From Mucilaginibacter jinjuensis (GTDB lineage: Bacteria > Bacteroidota > Bacteroidia > Sphingobacteriales > Sphingobacteriaceae), in NCBI RefSeq assembly GCF_028596025.1, contig NZ_CP117167.1, forward strand, positions 4,774,001-4,838,000: DNA of 64,000 nt, written 5' to 3'. Made by a program: the position numbers and the translations under genes. The notes under the pieces are model-generated. The model did no database searches. It saw only the letters and a list, made by a program, of their open reading frames with translations, and was not told the origin of the DNA. The stretch's first letter is position 1; each line of letters opens with the position of its first letter. Of this stretch, positions 26,198-34,781 are shown one piece after another.

Positions 26198-27679
26198 TTA
26201 AATAGCCCTTTCAATTGCTTTTTTCCATATAGATAAGGCTTCATTCATTTCTGCCTCGTTCAAAGAAGCAAAGCCTACCCGTATTGATTGATTCTTATAA
26301 TTAGGATCATAATAATAGTCGACACCGCTGCTGATAGACAAACCCATCTCAGAGGCAATTTGAGATACTTTTGTGGCATCAATATCATCCCGGTAAGTAA
26401 CCCAGGCCGCAAAGCCGCCGTCGGGAGTTTTAAAAGAAACGTATTCGCTTAATTGTTCCCGCATTAACTGGCAAAGCATGTCCCGCCGTTCGTGATAAAG
26501 CTTGTTTGCTTTTTTAAGATGGCGTCCAATGTCGCCGTTTTTGAGCAGGTTAGCCATGGCCTCTTCCAGCAAATGTTCGCCCTGTCGGTCTATTAATCTG
26601 CGGAGCATCGTAGCTTCTTTTATAAAGTTTTTAGGCGCTACCATAAAACCAATGCGGATGCCGGGCGCAATAACCTTGCAGAATGAGCCTACATAAATTA
26701 CACTACCATAATAATCTGCACTGGCGAGGGGAAGTATCGGGCTGCAGGTGTATTGGAAATCGAAATCGTAATCATCTTCAATAATGGCAAACTTATATTT
26801 CATGGCCAGTTCCAGCAAACGCATGCGCCGCTGCGAGCTTAACGTTGTGGTAGTTGGGGTGTGGTGATGTGGTATTACGTAAAGCATCCTTACCTTTTTC
26901 TTTTGACAGATGGCTTCTACCGCGTCCATATTCATACCGCAATCATCAACGGGTACTAACTCTAATTTGGCGCCAGCCTGCTCAAAAACATCATTAGCAC
27001 CCGAGAAGCCGGGGTCGCCAACTATCACCACATCGTTTTTACTGAGCAATACCTGGGCCGTTAAATACAAGGCCATCTGGACCCCTTTGGTGATCAGTAT
27101 ATCATCGGCACTCACCTGCAGGCCACGGGTTTCTGACAGGAAACGCGCCATCTCATTTCGCAAATTTTCTGATCCTTGCTCAAGCCCATACATCAAATAT
27201 TTAGGGGTGAATTTGTATGCCGCAAAGCGCCGGTACTCGCGCACCAACAGTTCTACAGGTGCTATACGAATATCCGGAAAGCCGCCGTTAATTACCAGGT
27301 TACCCTCTACGGCTTTTACAAAAGGGTAGGCAACATCAATGTGTTTATCAATGCCGAAAAAGGTTTCCTTAGCCAACCCGGTACTTTGTCCGATCTTCAG
27401 AATCGGCCTTGGCGCAACATCGGGCAGGTTATTGGCTACAAAAATTCCTTTCCGCGGATAAACCTCTACCCAGCTTTGTGCATACAATTCATCATAAGCT
27501 GCCACAATGGTTTTGCGGTGTACATTTAGCGATTTAGCCAAAACCCGGCTTGCAGGTAGGGCTGCACCCGGCTTTAAAGTTCCCTGCCTGATGTAGGCTA
27601 TAATACCATTGGCAACCTGCAAGTATGCCGATACCGGCAACTCTTTATCAATGCTTAATAAACTCTCAATTAAAGCCAT
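26198..27679 (-). CDS. MocR-family regulator (GntR HTH fused to PLP aminotransferase-like domain)
   Basis: 493 residues. A GntR-type winged helix (about 15-80; LKPGAALPASRVLAKSLNVHRKT) is joined to a fold-type-I aminotransferase domain. The PLP Schiff-base lysine lies in GSFCKVIAPGIRIG, with EDDYDFDF and the family's VIPHHHTPT segment. MocR proteins bind PLP or an amino-acid-PLP adduct and activate a divergent gene. It is divergent from the DoxX/EamA genes, and a TTTGGACTA inverted repeat lies in the shared promoter region. PdxR (vitamin B6) is one option, but the target genes do not point to PLP synthesis. Confidence 0.92.
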   Translation of the reverse strand: MALIESLLSIDKELPVSAYLQVANGIIAYIRQGTLKPGAALPASRVLAKSLNVHRKTIVAAYDELYAQSWVEVYPRKGIFVANNLPDVAPRPILKIGQSTGLAKETFFGIDKHIDVAYPFVKAVEGNLVINGGFPDIRIAPVELLVREYRRFAAYKFTPKYLMYGLEQGSENLRNEMARFLSETRGLQVSADDILITKGVQMALYLTAQVLLSKNDVVIVGDPGFSGANDVFEQAGAKLELVPVDDCGMNMDAVEAICQKKKVRMLYVIPHHHTPTTTTLSSQRRMRLLELAMKYKFAIIEDDYDFDFQYTCSPILPLASADYYGSVIYVGSFCKVIAPGIRIGFMVAPKNFIKEATMLRRLIDRQGEHLLEEAMANLLKNGDIGRHLKKANKLYHERRDMLCQLMREQLSEYVSFKTPDGGFAAWVTYRDDIDATKVSQIASEMGLSISSGVDYYYDPNYKNQSIRVGFASLNEAEMNEALSIWKKAIERAI

Positions 27680-27703
27680 ACCTGGACTACTTTGTTTGTA
27701 AAT

Positions 27704-27727
27704 TTTGGACTACAACCATAGTCCAAA
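27704..27727. promoter_or_regulatory. Perfect inverted repeat, candidate MocR operator
   Basis: TTTGGACTA and TAGTCCAAA are 9-base perfect arms with a 6-base spacer. A further GGACTAC copy lies at 27684-27690. This arrangement in the gap between a MocR gene and its divergent target is typical of MocR sites. Confidence 0.7.
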
Positions 27728-27734
27728 TGTAAGG

Positions 27735-27742
27735 TATTTTTG
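27735..27742 (+). promoter_or_regulatory. Bacteroidota -7 box for the DoxX-EamA operon
   Basis: TATTTTTG fits TAnnTTTG exactly. No TTTG -33 box is seen at the normal distance; the MocR site occupies that place, consistent with activator-dependent transcription. The box overlaps an upstream TTG (27740), so translation must start further down. Confidence 0.5.
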
Positions 27743-27763
27743 AATAAGCAAACAAATCACACC

Positions 27764-28246
27764 ATGCAAATGCACTCAGCCTCAAAATTATACGCACTAT
27801 ACCTTCGCATAGCAATTGCTGTGGCCTACCTGTGGGAAGTTGCAGACCGCCTTGGCCTACTAGGCCGCCACGGACAACCACATGTAGGCTGGGGCGACTG
27901 GGGGCATTTTGTTGCCTACACCCGCCAGGTGATATCTTTTGTACCAACTACATGGGTTCCGGCGCTGGCTGTTATGGCTACGCTGGGCGAAGGTGTTTTC
28001 GGCTTAATGTTACTCCTGGGTTTATTTACCCGCTATGCAGCTATTGGCAGCGGTATATTGAGTTTATGTTTTGCACTGGCTATGGCTATCTCTTTCGGGA
28101 TTGAATCTCCACTGGGCTATTCTGTTTTCACGCTGAGTGCTGCCAGTTTCCTGTTGTCAACCCTGCCCTACTATGCTTATAGTATTGATGCACGTCTACA
28201 CGCAACCAACCCAATCTTCACACCTACTCAAAATCAAATATCATGA
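27764..28246 (+). CDS. DoxX-family membrane protein
   Basis: 160 residues with four membrane segments. Start chosen at the ATG at 27764, because a possible TTG at 27740 lies within the predicted promoter box. The start KLYALYLRIAIAVAYLWEVADRL and later LGEGVFGLMLLLGLFTRYAAIGSG are typical of DoxX/DoxD-like inner-membrane proteins, whose role is often linked to quinol or redox stress but is not settled. Its last 4 bases overlap the next start (ATGA), so it is translationally coupled to the EamA transporter. Probably activated by the divergent MocR protein. Confidence 0.82.
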   Translation: MQMHSASKLYALYLRIAIAVAYLWEVADRLGLLGRHGQPHVGWGDWGHFVAYTRQVISFVPTTWVPALAVMATLGEGVFGLMLLLGLFTRYAAIGSGILSLCFALAMAISFGIESPLGYSVFTLSAASFLLSTLPYYAYSIDARLHATNPIFTPTQNQIS

Positions 28247-29220
28247 ACACAACATCAAATCAAAAAGCCCCTGCCTGGTTAGTACTGCTGGCCTTTGCCA
28301 CGGTATTTATCGTATGGGGATCAACTTATTTCTTTATCGGCATGGCAGTGCACGGCTTCCCGCCAATGCTTCTGGGCGCGGTACGCTTCTTAACCGCCGG
28401 TGCCATTATGCTGATCTGGAGTAAAATAAAAGGCGAAAAATTATGGATCAAAAAAGATGTAATCAACGCAGGTATCAGCGGGTTCTTTGTATTATTTATG
28501 TCCGTTGGCATAGTAATATGGGTTGAACAGAAGCTGCCTAGTGCTCTGGTAGCCATTATGGTTTCGGTTAACCCTATCTGGTTTGTTATTCTGGATAAAC
28601 CCAACTGGCGCACCAATCTTAAAAATAAATTCACCGTTTGGGGATTATTAATTGGCTTTACCGGCGTGCTTCTACTTTTTGGCGAATCGTTATTTAAATC
28701 GCTTTCGGGCAATGTAGATAAATCGGTACTGGGAGGATTAGCCCTTTTATTGTGTGGCCCAATTGCCTGGTCGGGCGGCAGCTTATATTCAAAAAAACAT
28801 AGCAGCAGCAATTTTTCAACCCGTTTAAGTACGGCGTGGCAAATGCTTATTGCAGGTTTATTTTTTATCCCTGCAGCTATGGCCCATCATGAGTTTAGTA
28901 GTTTTCATTTAAACACGGTTCCGCTGCAATCATGGCTGGCTATTGCTTATCTCATTGTGTTTGGTTCTATCGCCGCGTTTACTGCTTACGTTTGGCTATT
29001 GCAGGTAAGGCCTGCCACACAAGTAAGTTTACACTCTTACATCAACCCGGTAATTGCAGTGCTATTAGGAGTAAGTTTCGCTGATGAAAGTATTTCGGGC
29101 TTACAGGTTTTCGGCTTAATTGTTATCCTTTTCAGCGTATTGTTAATCAATCTGCCCAAATACAAACTCAGCTTCCGGCTTCCGATGTTTATTTGCAACC
29201 CACAGGTTAATAAAGTTTAA
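28243..29220 (+). CDS. EamA/DMT-superfamily exporter (YedA-like)
   Basis: 325 residues, ten membrane segments in two EamA repeats. The start AFATVFIVWGSTYFFIG and WFVILDKPNWR segments match drug/metabolite exporters of the YedA/RhaT branch. The second repeat has VWLLQVRPATQVSLHSYINPVIAVLLG, the most conserved part. It is likely to export a small metabolite or amino acid. Cotranscribed with DoxX and probably controlled by the MocR regulator, so an amino-acid-like substrate is a reasonable guess. Confidence 0.88.
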   Translation: MNTTSNQKAPAWLVLLAFATVFIVWGSTYFFIGMAVHGFPPMLLGAVRFLTAGAIMLIWSKIKGEKLWIKKDVINAGISGFFVLFMSVGIVIWVEQKLPSALVAIMVSVNPIWFVILDKPNWRTNLKNKFTVWGLLIGFTGVLLLFGESLFKSLSGNVDKSVLGGLALLLCGPIAWSGGSLYSKKHSSSNFSTRLSTAWQMLIAGLFFIPAAMAHHEFSSFHLNTVPLQSWLAIAYLIVFGSIAAFTAYVWLLQVRPATQVSLHSYINPVIAVLLGVSFADESISGLQVFGLIVILFSVLLINLPKYKLSFRLPMFICNPQVNKV

Positions 29221-29221
29221 A

Positions 29222-29347
29222 ATGCTGTCTAACACTCAAATATGCACCACCTGCGGCACCCAATACCCACCCGGTAAAATGGTGCCGCAGCTTTGTACCA
29301 TCTGCAATGATGACCGCCAGTATATCTGTGAAAATGGCCAGGGCTAA
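29222..29347 (+). pseudogene. Zinc-ribbon-like remnant of an MBL-fold hydrolase N-terminus
   Basis: A 41-residue frame directly after the EamA gene has the pattern ICTTCGTQY...LCTICNDDRQYI, which is the usual start of a Bacteroidota metallo-beta-lactamase-fold hydrolase that begins with a small Cys4 ribbon. Here it stops at a TAA just past NGQ, where the family normally continues for over 200 residues. Two CxxC pairs (Cys8/11 and Cys25/28) are intact. It may be a truncated gene or, less likely, a true small zinc-ribbon protein. Confidence 0.6.
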
Positions 29348-29362
29348 AAACAAGGCTATCGT

Positions 29363-29797
29363 TTATTGTATACCCATCTCATGAGATTTTATTTTCCAAG
29401 AACCGGTATTTTTTTCAAAATGATACCTGATGTAAATTGGTGTTGTAAATTGCCAAATCATAATAACTGCTGAATCTTTATTAATTTTAAAATCAGAAAT
29501 TCCATAACGCATCCTGCCATCTACATGTGGATATGTACTTATGGTTCTCGCTTGTTGGTTATCATCGATGTAAACAATTTGGTGTTGGCCAATTTGCAAG
29601 GGCCAGCTTTTCCGATAAAACTTTGTTTTAAGAATATAAATAGTATCTTTTTCAGAGGTCAGTGTTCTTATAAATTGCTTTGAAAGAAGAACAGATTTTA
29701 ACAAATCAACTGTATCCTTTGTGTCATTTATAGCGGTGCTTTTATGGTTACAACCTAATAGCATCCATAGCACAATTACATAAATTAAATTTTTCAT
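29363..29797 (-). CDS. Small lipoprotein of unknown function
   Basis: 144 residues with a lipoprotein signal (lipobox WMLLGC, Cys near 16). The rest is beta-rich (IRYHFEKNTGSWKIKSHEMGIQ at the end) and not recognised. It overlaps the end of the metallopeptidase frame by 4 bases (29794-29797), so it belongs to the same transcript. Possibly an immunity or accessory protein of that gene; this is speculation from position. Confidence 0.6.
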   Translation of the reverse strand: MKNLIYVIVLWMLLGCNHKSTAINDTKDTVDLLKSVLLSKQFIRTLTSEKDTIYILKTKFYRKSWPLQIGQHQIVYIDDNQQARTISTYPHVDGRMRYGISDFKINKDSAVIMIWQFTTPIYIRYHFEKNTGSWKIKSHEMGIQ

Positions 29798-30792
29798 TGT
29801 AAATCAAAATTATAAGGATAAAACTTTACCCAGGTAAATGCATTCGACGCTGTTATACCAGTGTTGTATTGATAGCTGATATTGTACTCAAACTCCCATC
29901 CTGCCTCGACATTATACCCATGTATGTCCGTAGCATTATAAGTTAAATGGTTCGCGTCACGTCCATAGTGAATAAATTCGTGCATGGCAGTTATAGCTAG
30001 TAACAGTGCCGTAGCCTGTTGGGCATTAGGTGATGTTACTACTTGCAAGCCAAGTGCGAAACTTTCTGAAATTCTTAATTCCCGTGTTTCTGGATTATAC
30101 TCACCCACTGAATATGTACCGTTCGAGCTCACCAAATTAGGTACAACTGTGATTTTGGGACCTGCTCCCGGTTTCATCATTGCAGTTACCTGAGCTTCTG
30201 TAAAACCGGTGTAATAAGCTATTGCTTTTGTAATATTAGGATATTTCTTCAAAAATCCAGGAAGATCGGCAGCTAACTCTTTGAGTTTAGGAAACCTTGA
30301 CAAGCCTGTAGTATCAAGCATTTCTGCTAAATATGGTAAATCAGGAGTCGGAGGGCAAGGGTCTGTAACGTCATTACTTGTTTTACCGTTTTTAATTGCT
30401 GTACTTGTTGCAAATCCACAGCCGGCCCCTCCTCCAGGATTCGTTGTAGATCCACCACCACCAACATTGCCGTAATTTATTTGATCGTTAATATTGTTAC
30501 CGGCTCCCGAGCTACCCGTTTGTTGGCAAAACATTTCTGAATCTATAAAGTTGCAGCAAAGTATTGTATTAATCTGTTTGGTGGGTATCGCGGCAACAAT
30601 CGCATAACTCCACCATGTGATGGTGTAACAGATCAGATCATTCCCTTTCTTTATTGTATTAACACTTTTTTGCAATCCTGAGCTAATGGTATTTTCAGGA
30701 GCTCCCAGGGTGGCTATAATATTTCCATTTCGATATTTAAAAGCTCTTAAAAAATTTCCGTGCCAATCCTCAACACTTACGATACCAGAACT
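29794..30792 (-). pseudogene. 3' part of a frameshifted lipoprotein/metallopeptidase gene
   Basis: The open frame extends from 30792 down to 29794 and contains no ATG near its start; a TTG exists at 30675 but the coding-like sequence continues upstream of it (SVEDWHGNFLRAFKYRNGN). It reaches the end of the 30770-31276 frame, suggesting one gene split by a frameshift within about 30770-30792. The C-terminal half has a Gly-rich linker (about 55-75 residues from the TTG) and a catalytic HEFIH motif (bases 29968-29982) typical of zinc metallopeptidases, with possible third ligand Glu in VEAGWEFE. A sequencing error is an alternative to true decay. Confidence 0.6.
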
Positions 30793-31276
30793 TTAATGCT
30801 TTTGTTGTATCATTTAAAAATTCCTGATCAGGAATCTTTGTAACTAATTCAACTTGCTTTCGCTTATTCTTATCAGTGTAAGTAATTAAAAATGTCGATG
30901 CCGAGAGTTTGGCAAAGTTATTCCTGTTACCTACGTAAAGTTCTTTATCATCATAACTTACTGGTACTGTTACAATCTTACCTATTGGCATTTCTTCAGT
31001 AAAGGCATTTTTAAAAACCGTTTTCTTATTTAATTTTTGACGAAGCGTTTTTACCGCATTAGCAGTTGCATTAGTTTTATCGTCCTGAACAATATCAATC
31101 TCCTTTTCAAAATAAGCTTTTGCATCAGCAATCAGCTCTGCATCAGTCCTTTTAACAGATACTGCTTCTGATTGAGTTGAAGAAATCTCTTTTTTACAAC
31201 CCAATATGAGAGCTGATGAAATAAGTAAAAAAATGAGAATTGAGAAAATTAGCTTGAATTTTAGCTGTCGTTTCAT
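30770..31276 (-). pseudogene. 5' part of the frameshifted gene: lipoprotein N-terminal domain
   Basis: 168 residues from the ATG at 31276 (an in-frame ATG at 31318 lies before a hydrophilic stretch). The lipobox LILGCKK marks a lipoprotein. The domain that follows (charged helices, then YVGNRNNFAKLSASTFLITYTDKNKRKQVE) resembles N-terminal regions of Bacteroidota surface proteins of unknown role. It ends abruptly at YRKC just where the other frame carries on as SGIVSVEDW, which fits a one- or two-base frameshift. Confidence 0.6.
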
Positions 31277-31419
31277 TTGTGATAGGTTTGGTTTTGATTC
31301 CAAGATCATTTTTTTCAAATAGTTGACAACTAAAACTATTTTATCAAAAACAATTATCTATTAATACTCGCATTAAATTCTCATTTAGATGAAACATGTT
31401 TGTTAAGCCAAAAATTTAA

Positions 31420-31557
31420 AAAATCTTCGACCAAAAAACAGCCTGGCTTCAGTTCGATACTTTATATGGGGCCTTCGATAATCAGAATTTAAATGGAAAT
31501 GCAATGGAGATTTTCAATAAATCGATGCAGCAGTATAGGGCGTGTTATGGTGATTAG
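31420..31557 (+). pseudogene. Possible C-terminal gene remnant
   Basis: An open frame of 45 codons without a start codon reads like protein (KIFDQKTAWLQFDTLYGAFD and ending MQQYRACYGD). It may be the tail of a gene lost by rearrangement. The family is not recognised, and chance cannot be excluded. Confidence 0.25.
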
Positions 31558-31564
31558 TTAAGGG

Positions 31565-31717
31565 CTACTGATTTTTGCCTTTCCTTGCATACAAGCCATC
31601 GAGCGCTATACCAAAAGCCACGCCGATGGCAATGCCTAAGCCCAGGCTGCGCATAGCCAAACCTAATGCAACACCAATGGCCACGCCAACACCCAACGAA
31701 CCGTTTCTCTTGTTCAT
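31565..31717 (-). CDS. Glycine-zipper small membrane protein (50 aa)
   Basis: 50 residues starting MNKRNGSLGVGVAIGVALGL and ending RKGKNQ. Small residues recur every four positions (GVAIGVALGLAM, IAIGVAFGIALDG), the pattern of glycine-zipper membrane helices. A longer frame on the same strand (31554-31751) lacks any such pattern and is a shadow. The role is unknown; such proteins are common single genes in Bacteroidota. Confidence 0.6.
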   Translation of the reverse strand: MNKRNGSLGVGVAIGVALGLAMRSLGLGIAIGVAFGIALDGLYARKGKNQ

Positions 31718-32023
31718 AGCTTAAATATAATTTTTTTGCGAAAATAACCAAAGCGTTGAGATAAGCGCCCGACTATTTCATTTTGAAAAAAGCCGGTTCG
31801 AAAGCCCACCATTATGATATAGAAAGTTTACTTTTTTTAGAAGAATATCAGAATAAAATCGATTTCCTTTACAAAATTTTCATTTTAGTATTATGTCCTT
31901 ACGGCCTTTTAAACCTATTATTGTTAATGAAATGTTAAGGCTTTTGTGTAAAAAAAGTACAAAGTGTTTTTTTTACAATTAGTAAATCATACTTTTAACC
32001 GATTTTTAAACAAAAATACAATC

Positions 32024-32884
32024 ATGATCATCATCGCTGACGGCGGCTCAACAAAAACAAACTGGTGTTTGGTTACAGAAGACGGTAAAAAGGTTTACTT
32101 TAATACCGAAGGTTACAATCCTTATTTTGCAAGTACTGAGTACATCATTCAGTCCCTGAACGAAAGCTTACCTATTGATCTGGATAAAGATCAGATTACG
32201 GAAGTTGATTACTACGGCGCAGGCTGCTCTGTACCAGAAAAAAACAAAATTGTTGAGGAAGCTATGCAAGCGGTATTTACCAAAGCAAAAGTTAACATCG
32301 GCCACGATTTACTGGCTGCTGCACGTGCTTTGCTTGGCAACAACGAAGGCTTTGCTGCCATTTTAGGTACAGGTACCAACACTTGTATTTACGATGGTAA
32401 AAAAATTGCCCACAACATTGATTCTGGCGCTTACATTTTGGGCGACGAAGGCAGTGGTTGCTACATCGGTAAAAAATTACTGATCGATTATTTAAGAGGT
32501 TATATGCCGGAAGCTGTTCGCAGCCTTTTCTGGGAAACATTTAAACTTACACCTGATGAAGTGAACGACCGCGTTTATTCACAGCCGTTGGCTAACCGCT
32601 TTTGTGCAAGCTTCAGCAAGTTTGTTTATGACAATAACGTACACATCGAGTACTCACGTAACCTGGTACGTACCTCATTCGAAGACTTTTTCCGTAACCT
32701 GGTAACTCATTACCCGGATTATCAAAAATATACTTTTAACTGTATCGGCTCTGTAGGTTATAACTTCCGCAACGTATTAGAAGAAGTTGTTACCGAGCAT
32801 GGCATGGTAGTGGGTAATATTATCCGCTCGCCTATAGATAGCCTGGTTAAATACCACCTGGAGCTTTCACCAAGCCAGTTATAA
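32024..32884 (+). CDS. BadF/BadG-family kinase, N-acetylglucosamine-kinase-like
   Basis: 286 residues from the ATG at 32024. An upstream in-frame start (31964) would add a stretch unlike the family. Hexokinase-type ASKHA fold marks: IIADGGSTKTNWCLV (phosphate loop 1), YYGAGCS, AILGTGTNTCIYDGK (phosphate loop 2) and LGDEGSGCYIGKKLL (sugar/adenosine motif). These kinases phosphorylate GlcNAc or related aminosugars; the exact sugar is not determinable. It is followed by a terminator and the convergent NUDIX gene. A degenerate paralogue lies 2 kb downstream (34782-35630). Confidence 0.9.
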   Translation: MIIIADGGSTKTNWCLVTEDGKKVYFNTEGYNPYFASTEYIIQSLNESLPIDLDKDQITEVDYYGAGCSVPEKNKIVEEAMQAVFTKAKVNIGHDLLAAARALLGNNEGFAAILGTGTNTCIYDGKKIAHNIDSGAYILGDEGSGCYIGKKLLIDYLRGYMPEAVRSLFWETFKLTPDEVNDRVYSQPLANRFCASFSKFVYDNNVHIEYSRNLVRTSFEDFFRNLVTHYPDYQKYTFNCIGSVGYNFRNVLEEVVTEHGMVVGNIIRSPIDSLVKYHLELSPSQL

Positions 32885-32907
32885 GAGATTTAAAAATCTC
32901 ATTGCAT

Positions 32908-32941
32908 AAAAAAGGCGTTAATTAACATTAACGCCTTTTCT
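32908..32941. terminator. Bidirectional terminator
   Basis: AAAAAGGCGTTAAT and ATTAACGCCTTTT form a strong stem around TAAC with A- and T-runs on either side, between convergent genes. Confidence 0.9.
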
Positions 32942-32959
32942 TTTTGATTTTTATCAGGC

Positions 32960-33655
32960 TTAAATCTCGGCCGTAAGCTCGTTCTGAAATATTTTTGTGT
33001 ACTTACGCTTATCAAATTTGTATAATTTGGCAGCGCGATACGATACACCTTTCTGTTTTTCGTCCAGCTCTTTCAAAAAGCCGTAGCTCAACATCTTTTT
33101 TCTGAAGTTACGTTTATCCAGTTTTTTACTCAGGATGGCTTCGTACAACATCTGCAGTTGCGTAAGCGTAAACTTCTCAGGCAGCAACTCAAAAGCAATC
33201 GGCTGGTAGCTCAATCTCCTGCGGATTTTATTAAAGCCGGTTTTAAAGATCTCGCTGTGGTCAAAGGCAAGTTTAGGCAATTCGGCAACCGGGTGCCAGA
33301 AAGCTTTTTTAGCATATTGCGTTACAGGGCGCAGCTCTTTTTGGCCATTAATACGTATTAAAGCATAATAAGCAACGGTTATAACGCGCCCCTGCGGGTG
33401 GCGGTTTACCTCGCCAAAGGTGTGAAACTGCTCCATGTGCAAATCGCGCAAGCCTGTTAGCTCATACAAAATACGCTCGGCAGCGGTGTCAATACTCTCG
33501 TTTTGCTCCACAATATATCCGGGCAACGCCAGCCAATCTTTAAATGGCTCTTCGTTACGTTCAATAAGTAATATCTTCAGCTCTCCTGCTTCGAAGCCAA
33601 ATATTACGCAGTCAATTGAAAAGACGGAATCGAATTCAGGTAATTTTACTTCCAA
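32960..33655 (-). CDS. NUDIX-domain transcriptional regulator (NrtR/AraR-like)
   Basis: 231 residues: a NUDIX fold (about 1-140) followed by a winged-helix DNA-binding tail (LLPEKFTLTQLQMLYEAIL... KRNFRKKML). The NUDIX box at GYIVEQNESIDTAAERILYE keeps Gly and Glu positions but lacks the full REUXEE catalytic core, as in regulators that bind a metabolite rather than hydrolyse it. Bacteroidota members control NAD, arabinose or related sugar genes. It lies divergent from pfkA and convergent with the BadF kinase, so either could be a target. The ligand is unknown. Confidence 0.85.
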   Translation of the reverse strand: MEVKLPEFDSVFSIDCVIFGFEAGELKILLIERNEEPFKDWLALPGYIVEQNESIDTAAERILYELTGLRDLHMEQFHTFGEVNRHPQGRVITVAYYALIRINGQKELRPVTQYAKKAFWHPVAELPKLAFDHSEIFKTGFNKIRRRLSYQPIAFELLPEKFTLTQLQMLYEAILSKKLDKRNFRKKMLSYGFLKELDEKQKGVSYRAAKLYKFDKRKYTKIFQNELTAEI

Positions 33656-33691
33656 ACTATTTAGGTTTTATTAAGGATTTAAATATAGTTG

Positions 33692-33699
33692 TAATTTTG
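33692..33699 (+). promoter_or_regulatory. -7 box for pfkA
   Basis: TAATTTTG matches TAnnTTTG exactly, 82 bases upstream of the pfkA ATG, with a T-rich stretch near -33. Confidence 0.4.
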
Positions 33700-33781
33700 A
33701 AATGGAAAAAAATAAATAAAAATTACATCGTGTTGAATATACACATTATCTTAGGGCGAATTTTCCAGGGTACCTGAAAAA

Positions 33782-34768
33782 ATGAGTAAAATAAAAAAAA
33801 TTGCTGTTCTGACCTCCGGTGGTGATGCCCCCGGTATGAATCCCTGCATCAGAGCTGTAGTACGCACGGCCATTTACCATAAACTCGAAGTTGTTGGTAT
33901 AAGACAAGGCTACCAGGGTTTAATTGATAACAACATGTATGACATGTCGCCCCGCTCGGTGAGTAACATTCTCGACCTGGGAGGCACCATCCTTAAAACT
34001 GCGCGTTGCCTGCCTTTCCGTACCGATGAGGGTATGGAAATTGCTTACAACAACCTTAAAGCGCAAGGTATTGATGCATTAGTTGTAATTGGGGGCGATG
34101 GTACCTTTACCGGCGCGCTGCGTTTCTCGAAGAAATATCCGGACATTGCCGTTATGGGCGTACCGGGTACTATTGACAACGACCTTTGCGGTACCGATTA
34201 TACCTTAGGGTTTGATACCGCAACCAATACTGTTATTGAAGCGCTGGATAAGATCCGTGATACTGCTGATGCACACGACCGTTTATTCTTTATTGAGGTA
34301 ATGGGACGCGACTCTGGTTGTATTGCTTTACGTGCCGGTATATCATGCGGTGCCGAAGCAATCTTATTGCCAGAGAAAGAAACTGCCATACATGAGCTCA
34401 TTGAAGGCCTTAAAGCCGGCGAGCACAACAAAAAATCATCGAGCATAGTAATTGTTGCCGAAGGTGATAAACATGGCGGTGCTTATGATGTTGCCCAGAT
34501 GGTGAAAGAAGAGGTTAAAAACTACGATGTAAAAGTTACCATTTTAGGTCACTTACAACGTGGTGGCAGCCCAAGCGCTTTCGACCGTATTTTGGGTAGC
34601 CGTTTAGGTTATGCTGCCGTTTTAGGTTTGCTTAATGGCGAAACGCAAAAAATGGCAGGCCTTAAAGGTAATTCTGTCAGGCTCACCTCATTAGAAGAGG
34701 CCTTAAAGGTGCATGAGTACAAATTGGAGGAAGATTTGATGCAGATGGTAGAGATCTTATCAATCTGA
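33782..34768 (+). CDS. pfkA: 6-phosphofructokinase
   Basis: 328 residues, standard ATP-type length. Motifs: LTSGGDAPGMNP (ATP site), GGDGTFTGA, PGTIDNDL (catalytic Asp region), MGRDSGCIALRAG and LGHLQRGGSPSAFDR with fructose-6-phosphate-binding residues. Gly in GGDGT favours ATP over pyrophosphate use. It converts fructose-6-phosphate to fructose-1,6-bisphosphate. It begins a cluster with a BadF-like gene and gap, all on the plus strand with short gaps (13 and 6 bases), likely one glycolytic transcript. Confidence 0.97.
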   Translation: MSKIKKIAVLTSGGDAPGMNPCIRAVVRTAIYHKLEVVGIRQGYQGLIDNNMYDMSPRSVSNILDLGGTILKTARCLPFRTDEGMEIAYNNLKAQGIDALVVIGGDGTFTGALRFSKKYPDIAVMGVPGTIDNDLCGTDYTLGFDTATNTVIEALDKIRDTADAHDRLFFIEVMGRDSGCIALRAGISCGAEAILLPEKETAIHELIEGLKAGEHNKKSSSIVIVAEGDKHGGAYDVAQMVKEEVKNYDVKVTILGHLQRGGSPSAFDRILGSRLGYAAVLGLLNGETQKMAGLKGNSVRLTSLEEALKVHEYKLEEDLMQMVEILSI

Positions 34769-34781
34769 CACAGGGAAACGA

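Noticed and set aside
31554..31751. 65-residue minus-strand frame
   Set aside because: Trp/Cys-rich with no protein character; the glycine-zipper protein in another frame at 31565-31717 is the likely gene.
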